DNA of 64,000 nt, from the NCBI GenBank assembly GCA_020426005.1, contig JAGQQW010000005.1, forward strand, positions 1-64,000, read 5' to 3'. The position numbers and the translations under genes were made by a program. The stretch's first letter is position 1. Each line of letters opens with the position of its first letter. Below are positions 18,720 to 27,265 of the stretch, piece after piece. Below the pieces are notes generated by a model. That model was not told the origin of the DNA, searched no databases, and saw nothing but the letters and a program-made list of their open reading frames with translations. The stretch is from Planctomycetota bacterium (lineage in GTDB: Bacteria > Planctomycetota > UBA1135 > GCA-002748355).

Positions 18720-18827
18720 GGCCGTGCAAGATAGCAGAGAAAATCCCCGTTTCGATGTCGGGAGCCAGGGTCTCGTGCGTCTTGCAGCGGGAGACACTCG
18801 TACAACGCCCCTGTGCGCGAAGACCGC

Positions 18828-19451
18828 ATGTCCCACGATCGTGGATCCGAAACCCACCGCCGCAGCACGTTCCGAGCCCGAGTCAGCCCGCGACTCGAGG
18901 CCCTTTGGCTCGAGCATCGTACCTGGATTTCCGCACTGGCCGCGACCCTGCGCCCTCGCGGCACCGAACTCGAGGACTTACTCCAGGAAGTCGCCCTGAA
19001 AGTCCTTCGAGGCTTCGACGATCTCCGTGATGACGTTGCGGTTCGGGCATGGCTGCGGAGCATCACCAAGAACGTATGCACCGACGCCGGTCGCCGGCAG
19101 CGTCTTCGCACGACAGAGTCTTGCGAACTGACGGCAATCGCCGTGAACGGAGATCGCGAACTCGAGCGCGTCGAACAACGCGACGAGGTCGAACGTGTCC
19201 AACTCGCTCTCGCGACGCTTCCTGAGAGCGCCCGCGAATTGCTCGCACTGCGTGCGATCCGCGGACTGACCCAACGTCAAATCGCCGAGACACTCGAGCT
19301 CACCGAAACCGCCGTCGAACAGCGCCTCGTTCGTGCACGTCGCGCACTGCGGCGTGCGCTCGAGCAGCCCATCGACACCGCAAGACGAACCACTCACGAC
19401 CACGGCGAGACCAACGGCATCGTCGGTCGTGTTCCGAGGGAACGACCATGA
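18828..19451 (+). CDS. ECF-family sigma factor, second copy
   Basis: A protein of 207 residues from ATG 18828 (GTG 18813 is also possible). Region 2 is visible as LEDLLQEVALKVLRGFDDLRDDVAVRAWL and SITKNVCTDAGRRQR. Region 4 is LATLPESARELLALRAIRGLTQRQIAETLELTETAVEQRLVRARRALRRAL, with the DNA-binding helix in its second half. Its stop overlaps the ATG of the next gene (ATGA at 19448-19451), and that gene encodes a single-pass membrane protein, the classic sigma/anti-sigma layout. The sequence differs clearly from the other sigma factor in this window, so it is not a recent duplicate. The DNA upstream (18720-18827) is the divergent promoter region shared with the small membrane protein. Confidence 0.92.
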   Translation: MSHDRGSETHRRSTFRARVSPRLEALWLEHRTWISALAATLRPRGTELEDLLQEVALKVLRGFDDLRDDVAVRAWLRSITKNVCTDAGRRQRLRTTESCELTAIAVNGDRELERVEQRDEVERVQLALATLPESARELLALRAIRGLTQRQIAETLELTETAVEQRLVRARRALRRALEQPIDTARRTTHDHGETNGIVGRVPRERP

Positions 19452-20119
19452 ACGAACACGTCGAATCCGCGCTGCATCGCGTCGTCGATCGATGCGCGAC
19501 GCGCGAAGACTGGAGATTGCTGCAGGGCCAGCGAACATCGCCTTCTGCCCGAACGGGATCCCCACCACAATCGGTCGAGGGCGAACTATTCGATCTCATG
19601 CGTGAGGACGACATGCTCCGCCTCGCGTTCGAGCCGACGATCCGAATTGCGAGCCACGTCGAACTCCCTGCTGCACGACATGACCTCGGTGAGATTCGTG
19701 CTTCCGCGCCGCACATGCACGAGCGACCCAGTCTCGAGCGTCCGCGATCGCACGCGTTGCGCCCCTTCTTAGCCGGCAGCCTCAGCGCTGCTGTGGTGTT
19801 CGCGATCGGGTGTCTCGCGCTTTGGCCGCGCGCGGACTCTGTCCATGAGGAGCGTCTATCAGCATCCCCGAGCAAGCTACTCGAACGCTACGTCGAAGCT
19901 GGTCGAGGGGCGGGCACGTTCATCGAAGAGCTGCCCAGGATTCCGATCGGTTTCGAATCGAGCACGGCGGATGACGCCAAGCCACACGTCTTGTTCATCA
20001 GGCGCTTCATCGAACGCGCCGAAGTCGAGGGTGCGTATCGCCTCGCGAACAACGAGCACGGCGACGTCATCCCGGTCCAGCTCCCGCACGCCACGATTCC
20101 AGTCGCGCGCAAACTCTGA
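19448..20119 (+). CDS. Putative anti-sigma factor, single-pass membrane protein
   Basis: A 223-residue protein whose ATG overlaps the sigma-factor stop by 4 bp. The N-terminal 105 residues are hydrophilic and cytoplasmic in character, without a visible zinc-binding HxxxCxxC motif. A transmembrane helix spans about 110-130 (FLAGSLSAAVVFAIGCLALW). The remaining 90 residues would be extracytoplasmic. Function is inferred from position and topology: it should bind and hold the upstream sigma factor until a periplasmic signal is received. The lack of a ZAS motif makes this an untypical anti-sigma protein, and the identification is moderate. Confidence 0.65.
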   Translation: MNEHVESALHRVVDRCATREDWRLLQGQRTSPSARTGSPPQSVEGELFDLMREDDMLRLAFEPTIRIASHVELPAARHDLGEIRASAPHMHERPSLERPRSHALRPFLAGSLSAAVVFAIGCLALWPRADSVHEERLSASPSKLLERYVEAGRGAGTFIEELPRIPIGFESSTADDAKPHVLFIRRFIERAEVEGAYRLANNEHGDVIPVQLPHATIPVARKL

Positions 20120-20135
20120 ACGAAGGTCCGTATCC

Positions 20136-21092
20136 ATGAGCAATCTCTGCAGGAAACTCCTCTTCGCTGCACTCGTGCTTTCGCCAATGTCCTTGGGTGT
20201 CACCGCACAGAGCAAGACCGTCGATCCGCGGTTCCCGCAGACGTCCCCACTGGATTATTGGACCGTGCAATTCACGAACTCCATGCGACCACTGTCGCTC
20301 ATCACCATCGGTGAAGGTGATCAGGCGATCGAGCTCGAGAGCTTCGCGAGCGGTCTCGTGCGCCTCCGCACCAAGGACAACAGCTTCTCGATGACGGCGC
20401 CGCCGGGCGGCACGATCCAATGCACGCCCGATGGCAAGACGAAGGTGCAAGTGACGCGCCCCCAAAAGGCACGACAAGTCACGATCAAGCGTGCGAATCT
20501 CGGCATCGCGGTCGACGAAGTGCCCGAAGCCCTCGCCGCGCAAATCGATGTCGATTGCACGGACATGGTGCTCGTACTCGACGTCACGGACGGCGGAGCA
20601 GCCCACAAAGCCGGAGTCCGCAAACACGACATCCTCTACGAACTCGATGGCGAATCGAAGCTCAGCCCGACGAGCCTCGCGAAGATCCTCGAGCATCACA
20701 AGCCGGGTGACGTCGTCTCCCTCGGCATCCTGCGTCGCGGCGAGAAGAAAACGATCGACGTCGAGCTCGACGAGAAATCCGAATCGATTCGATATCTCGA
20801 GCCTTCGAGCTTCTACTTCGACAAACTCGACACCGCGAAAGGCGCCACGGAGTACGCGAAGAACCTGGCGTACAACTATTGGATGTATCGCGACGAAAAG
20901 GGACGGCAGCGCGTCGTCGACCCGCTGATCAGCACGCAACTGAACACCGCAAGCACTCCGACTCCACGGGACGCGTCGATCGAGGAACTACTCGACGAAC
21001 TGCGTGCACAACGCAAGCGCGTAGACCGAATCCTCGAACGTCTCGATTTGTTCGACAAGAACTCGAAGCGGAAGAACAACGAAATCAGATAG
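20136..21092 (+). CDS. Secreted PDZ-domain protein
   Basis: A 318-residue protein from ATG 20136, 16 bp after the anti-sigma-like gene, with signal peptide MSNLCRKLLFAALVLSPMSLGVTAQ. A PDZ domain occupies about 125-210 (LGIAVDEVPEALAAQI, DVTDGGAAHKAGVRKHDILYELDG, LEHHKPGDVVSLGILRRGEKK). The C-terminus is a charged coiled-coil-like helix (SIEELLDELRAQRKRVDRILERLDLF). No protease triad is present, so it is probably a binding or sensing partner; placement in a sigma/anti-sigma operon suggests a role in envelope-stress signal detection, as PDZ proteins have in the RseP/DegS pathway. The gene end overlaps the end of the convergent EboE-like gene by 8 bp. Confidence 0.85.
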   Translation: MSNLCRKLLFAALVLSPMSLGVTAQSKTVDPRFPQTSPLDYWTVQFTNSMRPLSLITIGEGDQAIELESFASGLVRLRTKDNSFSMTAPPGGTIQCTPDGKTKVQVTRPQKARQVTIKRANLGIAVDEVPEALAAQIDVDCTDMVLVLDVTDGGAAHKAGVRKHDILYELDGESKLSPTSLAKILEHHKPGDVVSLGILRRGEKKTIDVELDEKSESIRYLEPSSFYFDKLDTAKGATEYAKNLAYNYWMYRDEKGRQRVVDPLISTQLNTASTPTPRDASIEELLDELRAQRKRVDRILERLDLFDKNSKRKNNEIR

Positions 21093-22245
21093 CGCCCTGC
21101 AGGGTGTCGACGACGAACGCGAGTTCGTCCTCGATCTTCGGATTCGTGTAGGTCTCGACTTCGAGCGGAACGCTCGCATCGAGCAAGTCCGGCTCGGCGA
21201 CGATCGCCTGCAAGAACGCGATCACCATGTCCTGCGTCGTCTCGACCATCGCGTCGCCGCGCCAGTGCAAGGGCATGTGGTAGTGACACAGGAATACATC
21301 GGTGTCGACGGGACTCGCCGCCCCGAACACCTCTGCGTCGAGATCCACGAACGGGCCGACGCGCCCCGTCGCCTCGAAGGTCTGATGTAGGTAGACCGGG
21401 TCCCGGTACTGCGTCGCGAGTGCCTCGTGACCGCGGACTCCTCGAGCGACGAGGGCCGAACTCAGCTGCACCTTGCCGACTCGGATCCCTGCACGCGCGA
21501 GTCGACGCAAGCACTCGATCGGGTCTTCGCCGACGACCGCAGCGTGGCACAGATCGAGGCAGACGCCGACGTGCTTGCGCATCGCCGCCTCGTTGCCCTG
21601 CCCCGCAGCGAACGGAAGAGCGACGTCGTCGAACCAAGCGATCGCTTCGGCAATGGACTCGAGCATGCACCACGGCTCCGGCTCGAGTGCGAGGATGACT
21701 TCGACGCCCGTGCGCTCGTGCAGCTCGTCGAGTGCGAGAGCTGCGCGAAAAACGTTGTGCACGTGATCGACCGTTGGCGCGCGTTCTCGCATTTGCCCGC
21801 GAAACCCCAATGGCACCGAGCTCAGCACTGCGCGATCTGCACGTGCGTGAGTGAGGAACTCGGCACAGACCTCGGCTGCACGAAGCGTGTATTCGAGACG
21901 CTCCGTGGTCGACCAGTCGGGCTCGTAGACGCTTTCTTTGACTCCTGGACCGTGGAAGCGACCCGCGGGAAACACGTTGAGACTCGCTGGAATCAGGCCC
22001 AACTCGTCGAGCACGCGTGCATGCTGTTCGCGACGCTCCGATCGCACCGCGAGTTCGTCGACGATGTCGCGCGGCCACCACGCACCGAGCAACAACGGCG
22101 CATTGCGACCGAGACGCCTCTCGAGCAGCGGTGCGACGATTTCGCGCAGAACTCGCTCGAATGCGTCGAGATTCGCAGCAGCATGTACATTCGTGCAATA
22201 GGTCAGCGGACGCGTGCCGCTCGCCGCTGATCGAAAATCCGACAT
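21085..22245 (-). CDS. eboE: EboE-like TIM-barrel protein (metabolite traffic family)
   Basis: A 386-residue protein from ATG 22245. The beginning, LTYCTNVHAA, and the xylose-isomerase-type TIM barrel (ILALEPEPWCML; GVCLDLCHAAV with metal-ligand-like Asp and His; GKVQLSSAL; FLCHYHMPLHW) match the EboE family. That family is known from the ebo cluster needed for export or trafficking of certain precursors such as scytonemin monomers and myxobacterial eustifolines. Here no other ebo genes flank it, so this is an isolated member. The barrel is predicted to be cytoplasmic, with no signal peptide. It overlaps the PDZ-protein gene tail-to-tail and is divergent from the next large secreted protein gene. 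Confidence 0.75.
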   Translation of the reverse strand: MSDFRSAASGTRPLTYCTNVHAAANLDAFERVLREIVAPLLERRLGRNAPLLLGAWWPRDIVDELAVRSERREQHARVLDELGLIPASLNVFPAGRFHGPGVKESVYEPDWSTTERLEYTLRAAEVCAEFLTHARADRAVLSSVPLGFRGQMRERAPTVDHVHNVFRAALALDELHERTGVEVILALEPEPWCMLESIAEAIAWFDDVALPFAAGQGNEAAMRKHVGVCLDLCHAAVVGEDPIECLRRLARAGIRVGKVQLSSALVARGVRGHEALATQYRDPVYLHQTFEATGRVGPFVDLDAEVFGAASPVDTDVFLCHYHMPLHWRGDAMVETTQDMVIAFLQAIVAEPDLLDASVPLEVETYTNPKIEDELAFVVDTLQGAI

Positions 22246-22490
22246 CTCGAAGATCGTCCGCCCTTCGCAACCCGAATGCGAGCCTGACGTTGGCGAAGAC
22301 GGCGGCCTCAACGGGGATTTCGCGGGATTCGGTGGCCATTTTCGTCGGCCCACCGTGCATCCCTCTACGTAGACCAAAACAACTCCGAACGAGGGACAGC
22401 TCTCTTTCTCGGACCACTGCCCCCTCTGCCACGGGTCGGTCCGGTACCTGCGCGGTGCCGGTCTGCCCGACACCGACTTACGCACCGATC

Positions 22491-24719
22491 ATGATCCAAC
22501 GTCTCGCTCGAGACGCGCGCCGTGCCTGCGCGTCGTGCGTTCTACTGCTTTCCGCGACGTCGTTCGTCATCGCGCAGCAGTCGACCGTCACCGTCGTCAA
22601 CTCATCGCACATGCCCCGCGTCGAGTGGGCGCGCGCGTCGGTGCCGTTCGCCCAGGGTCAGATCAAGAAGAACGATCCGATTCCGTTCAACGTCGACTGG
22701 AAGGCCACGGAGTGGCGGCCGCTCCAGTACTGGCCGGACGGCACGCTCAAGAGCGCGCAGGCGCAATGGCTCGAAGTCCTGGGTGGCGGTGAAAAGGCAG
22801 TCCGAAAGATTCGCCCGGGCACCGTGCGCGCCAAGCCGTTCGCTCTTCACCCTGCGATCAGCGATGCAGCTCCGCTCTTTCGCATCTTCACCAGCGTGAC
22901 GGATCGCGATGGCGTCCCTTACATCGCGGAGTCGCGCCCGTTCGACAAGCCGGGCAACCACCTCACGGTGTTGCACGGCAACCACGCGACGTACAGCGTT
23001 CGAACGCGCTCGTACCACGTCAATCCGCAGAACAAGGGCATCGGTCGCGACTACTTCAGTCAAACCTGCTACTTCACGTTCTTCAGCGAGATCCCGATCG
23101 CGGTCGTCGACGTCGTTGTTGCCAACGATTACCTCGGATCGGACAACCCGAAGTCGAACGATCCCAACATGCACCCGCTCGGCGACATCGGTTTCAAGTC
23201 GCTCGATCTCTTCGTAGCGGGTGCACGCGGTGTCGTGCGGTATCCCGACAAGAACGACGTCGGTGTGCACATGGTCGACACGTTCATGTCGCCATCGACG
23301 CAAGTGAACCTGCTGAAGGATGATTACCTCGGCGATGCACAAGGCAAGCGATGGCGCGTGATCGTCGTCTTCGATTCACCGCGCTACACGCCCGGTGAAC
23401 GATCGGCGTGGGCGAACGTCGCGGCATCGTGGTTCACGCACTCGATGATCCCGACCGTCGACCTCGCGACGTGGCAACGAACGAAGGCCTTCGGGCTCTA
23501 CGGAGGACCTGTCGATCCTTCGACGTGGGGACCGGTCCAGATTCGCGAAGACTACGACCTGTGGCTGCAACAGCCGCACTTCGGCGCATGGGCGGACTGG
23601 GGTGATTACACACACACCTGGGTGACGGGCACGCACCGGAACGGCCCATCGACGGAACACAAGATCCTCGCGGTGCAGCATCAGGATCCGCGTCCGCTCT
23701 ACATGCTCGAAGGAAAGGCTTGGCAGCAAACCGCGCGGCCCTACCAGATCTGGGACATCCGGATCGAGCCTGACGACGACATCTACATGTGGGACGGCTT
23801 GCCGTACACCCTCGCGAGCACTCGTCGAATCAGTGCCGAAACGCTCGGTCGCTACGACTTGCGGCAGAACGATCCGTACAGCTACTACAGGAAGGACGTC
23901 CCCATCGGCTACAACCACCGATGGAACGCCTACGAGCCAGAGCACTTCTCGACCGAACTCCTCTTCGACTACTTCTCGATGACGGGCGACTGGCGCTGCC
24001 TCGACGAGATGCGAATGCTCGGTGAGTGCTACATGGGATGCTTCCGCCATCAGAAGTATCAGATCTCGTACGGCCCGCTATCCGCACGTGGCGAAGGCTG
24101 GCCTGCACAGGCAGCGATCAAGATCTGGTTCGCGACTGGCGATGATCGCTTGATCCAACATTTGCAGCGTCGCATCCGCGAGATCATCGAGCCCAAGCGT
24201 GAGAAGAACCACCCGAGCAAGGCCATCAGCTTTGCGCCGCAACATCCGCTCACGCTGTTCCCGACGCCGAACACCGCGCTGCTCCCGTGGCAGCACGCGG
24301 CCATCATCTACGGCTATTACCCGCTGTGGCAGTATTGGGGGGACAAGACCGCTCGCCAGATCGCACACGACATGGTCAGCGTCGTCGAGTATTCGTGGGT
24401 CTTCAACTACAACGACCCGGTGCTCGGCTTCTTGCCCGACGTGATGCGCTACTACGTCCCGATCACCTACCAGAACAAGCTGTGTCCGCCCGATATCTGG
24501 GACAACACCCAAGGGATCGGTGTGCGCTATGGCGACCTTCCTCTCGGTGGTGCGCACACGTTCTTCGCTGCAGCCCTGGACGTCCTCGCGGAGGACACGA
24601 CGGATCCGATCGAACTCGCGAAAAACCAGTACGCGCGCAAGCACTTGATGCACGACAAGCCCAACACCGACCGTTGGCGTTACAGCCGTTGGTTCAGCTT
24701 GCGCGAACCGCCGAAGTGA
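22491..24719 (+). CDS. Large secreted protein, possibly polysaccharide-active
   Basis: A 742-residue protein from ATG 22491 with a signal peptide (CASCVLLLSATSFVIAQ). The frame continues upstream but without coding character. The N-terminal part has a beta-sandwich-like segment (RVEWARASVPFAQGQ, WPDGTLKSAQAQWLEVL), a wording typical of rhamnogalacturonan-lyase-related (PcRGLX/YetA-like) proteins. The C-terminal half looks like an alpha/alpha barrel rich in Trp, Tyr and His (YNHRWNAYEPEHFS, YFSMTGDWRCLDEM, ARGEGWPAQAAIKIWFATGDD, LLPWQHAAIIYGYYPLW), as in many glycoside-degrading enzymes. The catalytic residues cannot be assigned by eye. A secreted carbohydrate-degrading role is an inference; it overlaps the GT4 gene end by 26 bp. 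Confidence 0.75.
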   Translation: MIQRLARDARRACASCVLLLSATSFVIAQQSTVTVVNSSHMPRVEWARASVPFAQGQIKKNDPIPFNVDWKATEWRPLQYWPDGTLKSAQAQWLEVLGGGEKAVRKIRPGTVRAKPFALHPAISDAAPLFRIFTSVTDRDGVPYIAESRPFDKPGNHLTVLHGNHATYSVRTRSYHVNPQNKGIGRDYFSQTCYFTFFSEIPIAVVDVVVANDYLGSDNPKSNDPNMHPLGDIGFKSLDLFVAGARGVVRYPDKNDVGVHMVDTFMSPSTQVNLLKDDYLGDAQGKRWRVIVVFDSPRYTPGERSAWANVAASWFTHSMIPTVDLATWQRTKAFGLYGGPVDPSTWGPVQIREDYDLWLQQPHFGAWADWGDYTHTWVTGTHRNGPSTEHKILAVQHQDPRPLYMLEGKAWQQTARPYQIWDIRIEPDDDIYMWDGLPYTLASTRRISAETLGRYDLRQNDPYSYYRKDVPIGYNHRWNAYEPEHFSTELLFDYFSMTGDWRCLDEMRMLGECYMGCFRHQKYQISYGPLSARGEGWPAQAAIKIWFATGDDRLIQHLQRRIREIIEPKREKNHPSKAISFAPQHPLTLFPTPNTALLPWQHAAIIYGYYPLWQYWGDKTARQIAHDMVSVVEYSWVFNYNDPVLGFLPDVMRYYVPITYQNKLCPPDIWDNTQGIGVRYGDLPLGGAHTFFAAALDVLAEDTTDPIELAKNQYARKHLMHDKPNTDRWRYSRWFSLREPPK

Positions 24720-25899
24720 TCGCTTCGAACTCGACGAGCCGCTGCTCGACGAGGTCGAAGTGCCGGTGATCGGCACAAGGTTCGATCGCCTCGCGCCGCT
24801 CTCGGCGTAGCTCCGCACTGAGAGCGCCTCTCCCCAACATCGCGAGCGTCGCCGCATCCAAGTCGGGAACCGACTTCGGATCCTGGACGACGCGAGCGAT
24901 TCGGCTCGCGGTGGAGCTGCCTTCTGGGGCCAACCACGCCGCGACGCCATTGCAGCGAGTCGTCACGACAGGCAGCCCGGTCGAGAGCGCTTCGAGCGCG
25001 CAATAGCTCAGGTTGTCCTCGAGGCTCGGAGCAAGCAAGACGTCACACGCGTGATACACGCGGAGCATGTCCTCGACGAACCCGAGCCCGATGACCCCTC
25101 GCTCCGAGTCACGGAAGCGCTCGGTCCCGCGTCCAGCGAGCACGAGCCGCGCATCGACGCGACGTGCGCGGATCCTACGTAGGACGGCCTTCGCAGCGGC
25201 AAGCCCCTTGCGTTTCTCGTCGTGCCCGACGAACAAGATCGCTGGACCACCGCAGAGCCTGAGGGCCGATCGAGCCGCCTCACGACGAGCACCATCCGGT
25301 GGATGAAACCGGACCATGTCGACCGGCAGCCCGACGACATCCAACTTCCCGGCGAAGGCCGGATGCCGGGATGCCACATCGCTCGCCACGAGCGGTGAGT
25401 TACAGAGGCAGAGACGTGGGACGGACGCACCGTCCCGAAAGAATCGATCCTCGCGCTCGAGGTAGACCCGAGTTCGTGACGACATGCGTCGCGCGAGGGC
25501 CCGCGCCGGCCTCATGAGCGCGTTCTCGGAGCGACGCCTCGCCGCCAGGCTCGAGACGAGCAGCCCCCCGAGAGGCAAGAACACGTTCGCAGGTCCGGGA
25601 TGCCGAAACGCGACGGTCAGGAACCCCGCGCTCTCGAGTCGAGGCAGCAACTCGTCTGATTCTTCGTAAAAGCGAACCCCTTGGCCCCGGACCGATTCGA
25701 CGGTCACACGCCGGGCAAGGTCGTCGTCCATCACGACTCGGTCGTTCGCGGTTCCGGTCACGATCACGACTCGATGGCCACGCCGAGCCAAAGCAGTGCA
25801 CAGGGAATCTGCGTAGGCCTCCAACCCACCACGCTTCGGCTCCCACCGATCCAGAATCAGCGCGATGTCGAGCGCGGTGTCGCTCGTGGTCTCGCTCAC
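24694..25899 (-). CDS. GT4-family glycosyltransferase
   Basis: A 401-residue protein with GTG 25899 chosen as start. This GTG overlaps the stop of the MEMO-like gene (GTGA), and the protein then begins directly with the Rossmann-like DIALILDRWEPKRGGLEAYADSLCTALARRGHRVVIVTG. The C-terminal GT-B half has ILFVGHDEKRKGL, ARLVLAGRG and the nucleotide-sugar-binding EX7E-like block APSLEDNLSYCALEALSTGLPVVTT. These are features of retaining GT4 transferases such as WaaG-type lipopolysaccharide enzymes. It probably adds a sugar to a lipid or polysaccharide on the cytoplasmic face of the membrane. It is translationally coupled to the upstream gene; no other glycan genes surround it. Confidence 0.92.
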   Translation of the reverse strand: MSETTSDTALDIALILDRWEPKRGGLEAYADSLCTALARRGHRVVIVTGTANDRVVMDDDLARRVTVESVRGQGVRFYEESDELLPRLESAGFLTVAFRHPGPANVFLPLGGLLVSSLAARRRSENALMRPARALARRMSSRTRVYLEREDRFFRDGASVPRLCLCNSPLVASDVASRHPAFAGKLDVVGLPVDMVRFHPPDGARREAARSALRLCGGPAILFVGHDEKRKGLAAAKAVLRRIRARRVDARLVLAGRGTERFRDSERGVIGLGFVEDMLRVYHACDVLLAPSLEDNLSYCALEALSTGLPVVTTRCNGVAAWLAPEGSSTASRIARVVQDPKSVPDLDAATLAMLGRGALSAELRRERREAIEPCADHRHFDLVEQRLVEFEAITSAVRAS

Positions 25900-27158
25900 A
25901 CCGCGATCCGTGGCCGATCGAAGGCCAAGGCGGCAAAGGTCACGCACTGCGATCGATCATCCGCCACTGCTTGGCCGTAGTGCAACGTGCGCCCACCTTC
26001 CCCCCCGAGAGCACTCACGAGCTTGCTCACGAACCACACGGGCGTCGTTCCACACACGCGTCGTGCATTCCCGTCGCCTTCGATCCCCTGCAAGAAATCC
26101 ACGTCGTTGCCAGAACAGACCGCAGCGAGACTCGACAAGTCGGCAGCGCGCACCCGCTCGAGCGAGGCATCGTCAATGCGTGCAGGATCACCGAAGAACG
26201 GTCCGATATGCGCGAAGTCCGCGCCAGCGACGAACATGACACGCGACGGACCGAACTCACGGCACGTCTCGAGGATGGCATCGACGTGAGCGTTCGACCG
26301 GGTCGATTTCGTTGCCGGAGGTCCACCCGTCAAGAACGGCACGATTCGGAAGTCAGGCCGTCGATCTCGCAGGACATGCCGAAGGAACAGGACCTGGAAC
26401 TCGAGGGAATGCTCGTCGCGATGCAGGATTTCCTCGGACTCCCAAGCGTCGAGGCTGCCAGGATCGTTCGACGCGAGGCGAGACCGAACACTCTCCAAGA
26501 AGTCACGATCGCAGGCGACGTCCCCCCACGGTGTCGCGAATCGTTTCGCTGTCGGCACGAGGAGAGAACTCGGGCCTCGATGACCGGTCCCGAACACGAC
26601 CACGATCTCCGCCGGCTCGGGGTCGCCTGCGAGAGCACCGTAGGCCGACGCATAACCAGCTTCGCCACGCGTCAGATCGATGTGCGGGGCGATCAATCCG
26701 AGCAACCGAGCCCCAGACCCGACTCGGTCCTCCGTACGCCCGGAACTCAAGACTGCGTCGAGCCGCTCCCGACACGCGGAAGGATCCGAGGGATAGCCTC
26801 CTGAATCTGCGTGCCGCAGCGGTCGCACCGCGAGATCCGCGAACTCACGTCGCTCGCTCTCACGACGGGACTCGACTCGCTCACCCTCGAGACAGAGTCG
26901 CTCGTCGAGATCCGCCGCGATCCGAAGGACGTCGCTTCCCGCGACGGGTTGGCGAAACTGCCGTTCCAACAACCCGGCGATCTCGTCGCAGGTTCGCTCG
27001 CCGTCGAAGAGAGCCAGCACCGGCATCAATCCTTGCGGCACGAACACGGTGTCTCGGAAAAGCCCTTCCGGATCGGTGAGAAGGACACCATGCATCGATG
27101 GATCGACGGACTCGCGTAGCTCGAGAGCCCGCAATCGCGGGCGTTCTGCCGTAGTCAT
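25896..27158 (-). CDS. MEMO-like protein (AmmeMemoRadiSam system protein B family)
   Basis: A 420-residue protein from ATG 27158 (ATG 27182 is an alternative). The MEMO1 fold is recognisable from LLGLIAPHIDLTRGEAGYASAYGAL, IVVVFGTGHRG, HRDEHSLEFQVLFLRHVL, VMFVAGADFAHIGPFFGD and DFLQGIEGDGNARRVCG. These include the conserved His and Asp metal-type residues. An N-terminal extension of about 120 residues precedes it (LLTDPEGLFRDTVFVPQGLMPVLALFDGERT), which has a winged-helix-like pattern and may be an added regulatory domain. The radical-SAM and AMMECR1 partners expected in an AmmeMemoRadiSam locus are not in this window. It is coupled to the GT4 gene and divergent from the sigma-54 activator. 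Confidence 0.85.
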   Translation of the reverse strand: MTTAERPRLRALELRESVDPSMHGVLLTDPEGLFRDTVFVPQGLMPVLALFDGERTCDEIAGLLERQFRQPVAGSDVLRIAADLDERLCLEGERVESRRESERREFADLAVRPLRHADSGGYPSDPSACRERLDAVLSSGRTEDRVGSGARLLGLIAPHIDLTRGEAGYASAYGALAGDPEPAEIVVVFGTGHRGPSSLLVPTAKRFATPWGDVACDRDFLESVRSRLASNDPGSLDAWESEEILHRDEHSLEFQVLFLRHVLRDRRPDFRIVPFLTGGPPATKSTRSNAHVDAILETCREFGPSRVMFVAGADFAHIGPFFGDPARIDDASLERVRAADLSSLAAVCSGNDVDFLQGIEGDGNARRVCGTTPVWFVSKLVSALGGEGGRTLHYGQAVADDRSQCVTFAALAFDRPRIAV

Positions 27159-27265
27159 CGAGAGAACCCCGTGTTCGTCCATTGGCCTGACAGCAGAAAA
27201 CCTACGACCGAAACCGGGACAAGTCACCGGCGTTCCCTTGGACAATCCCCGGACTATCCGAAAGC

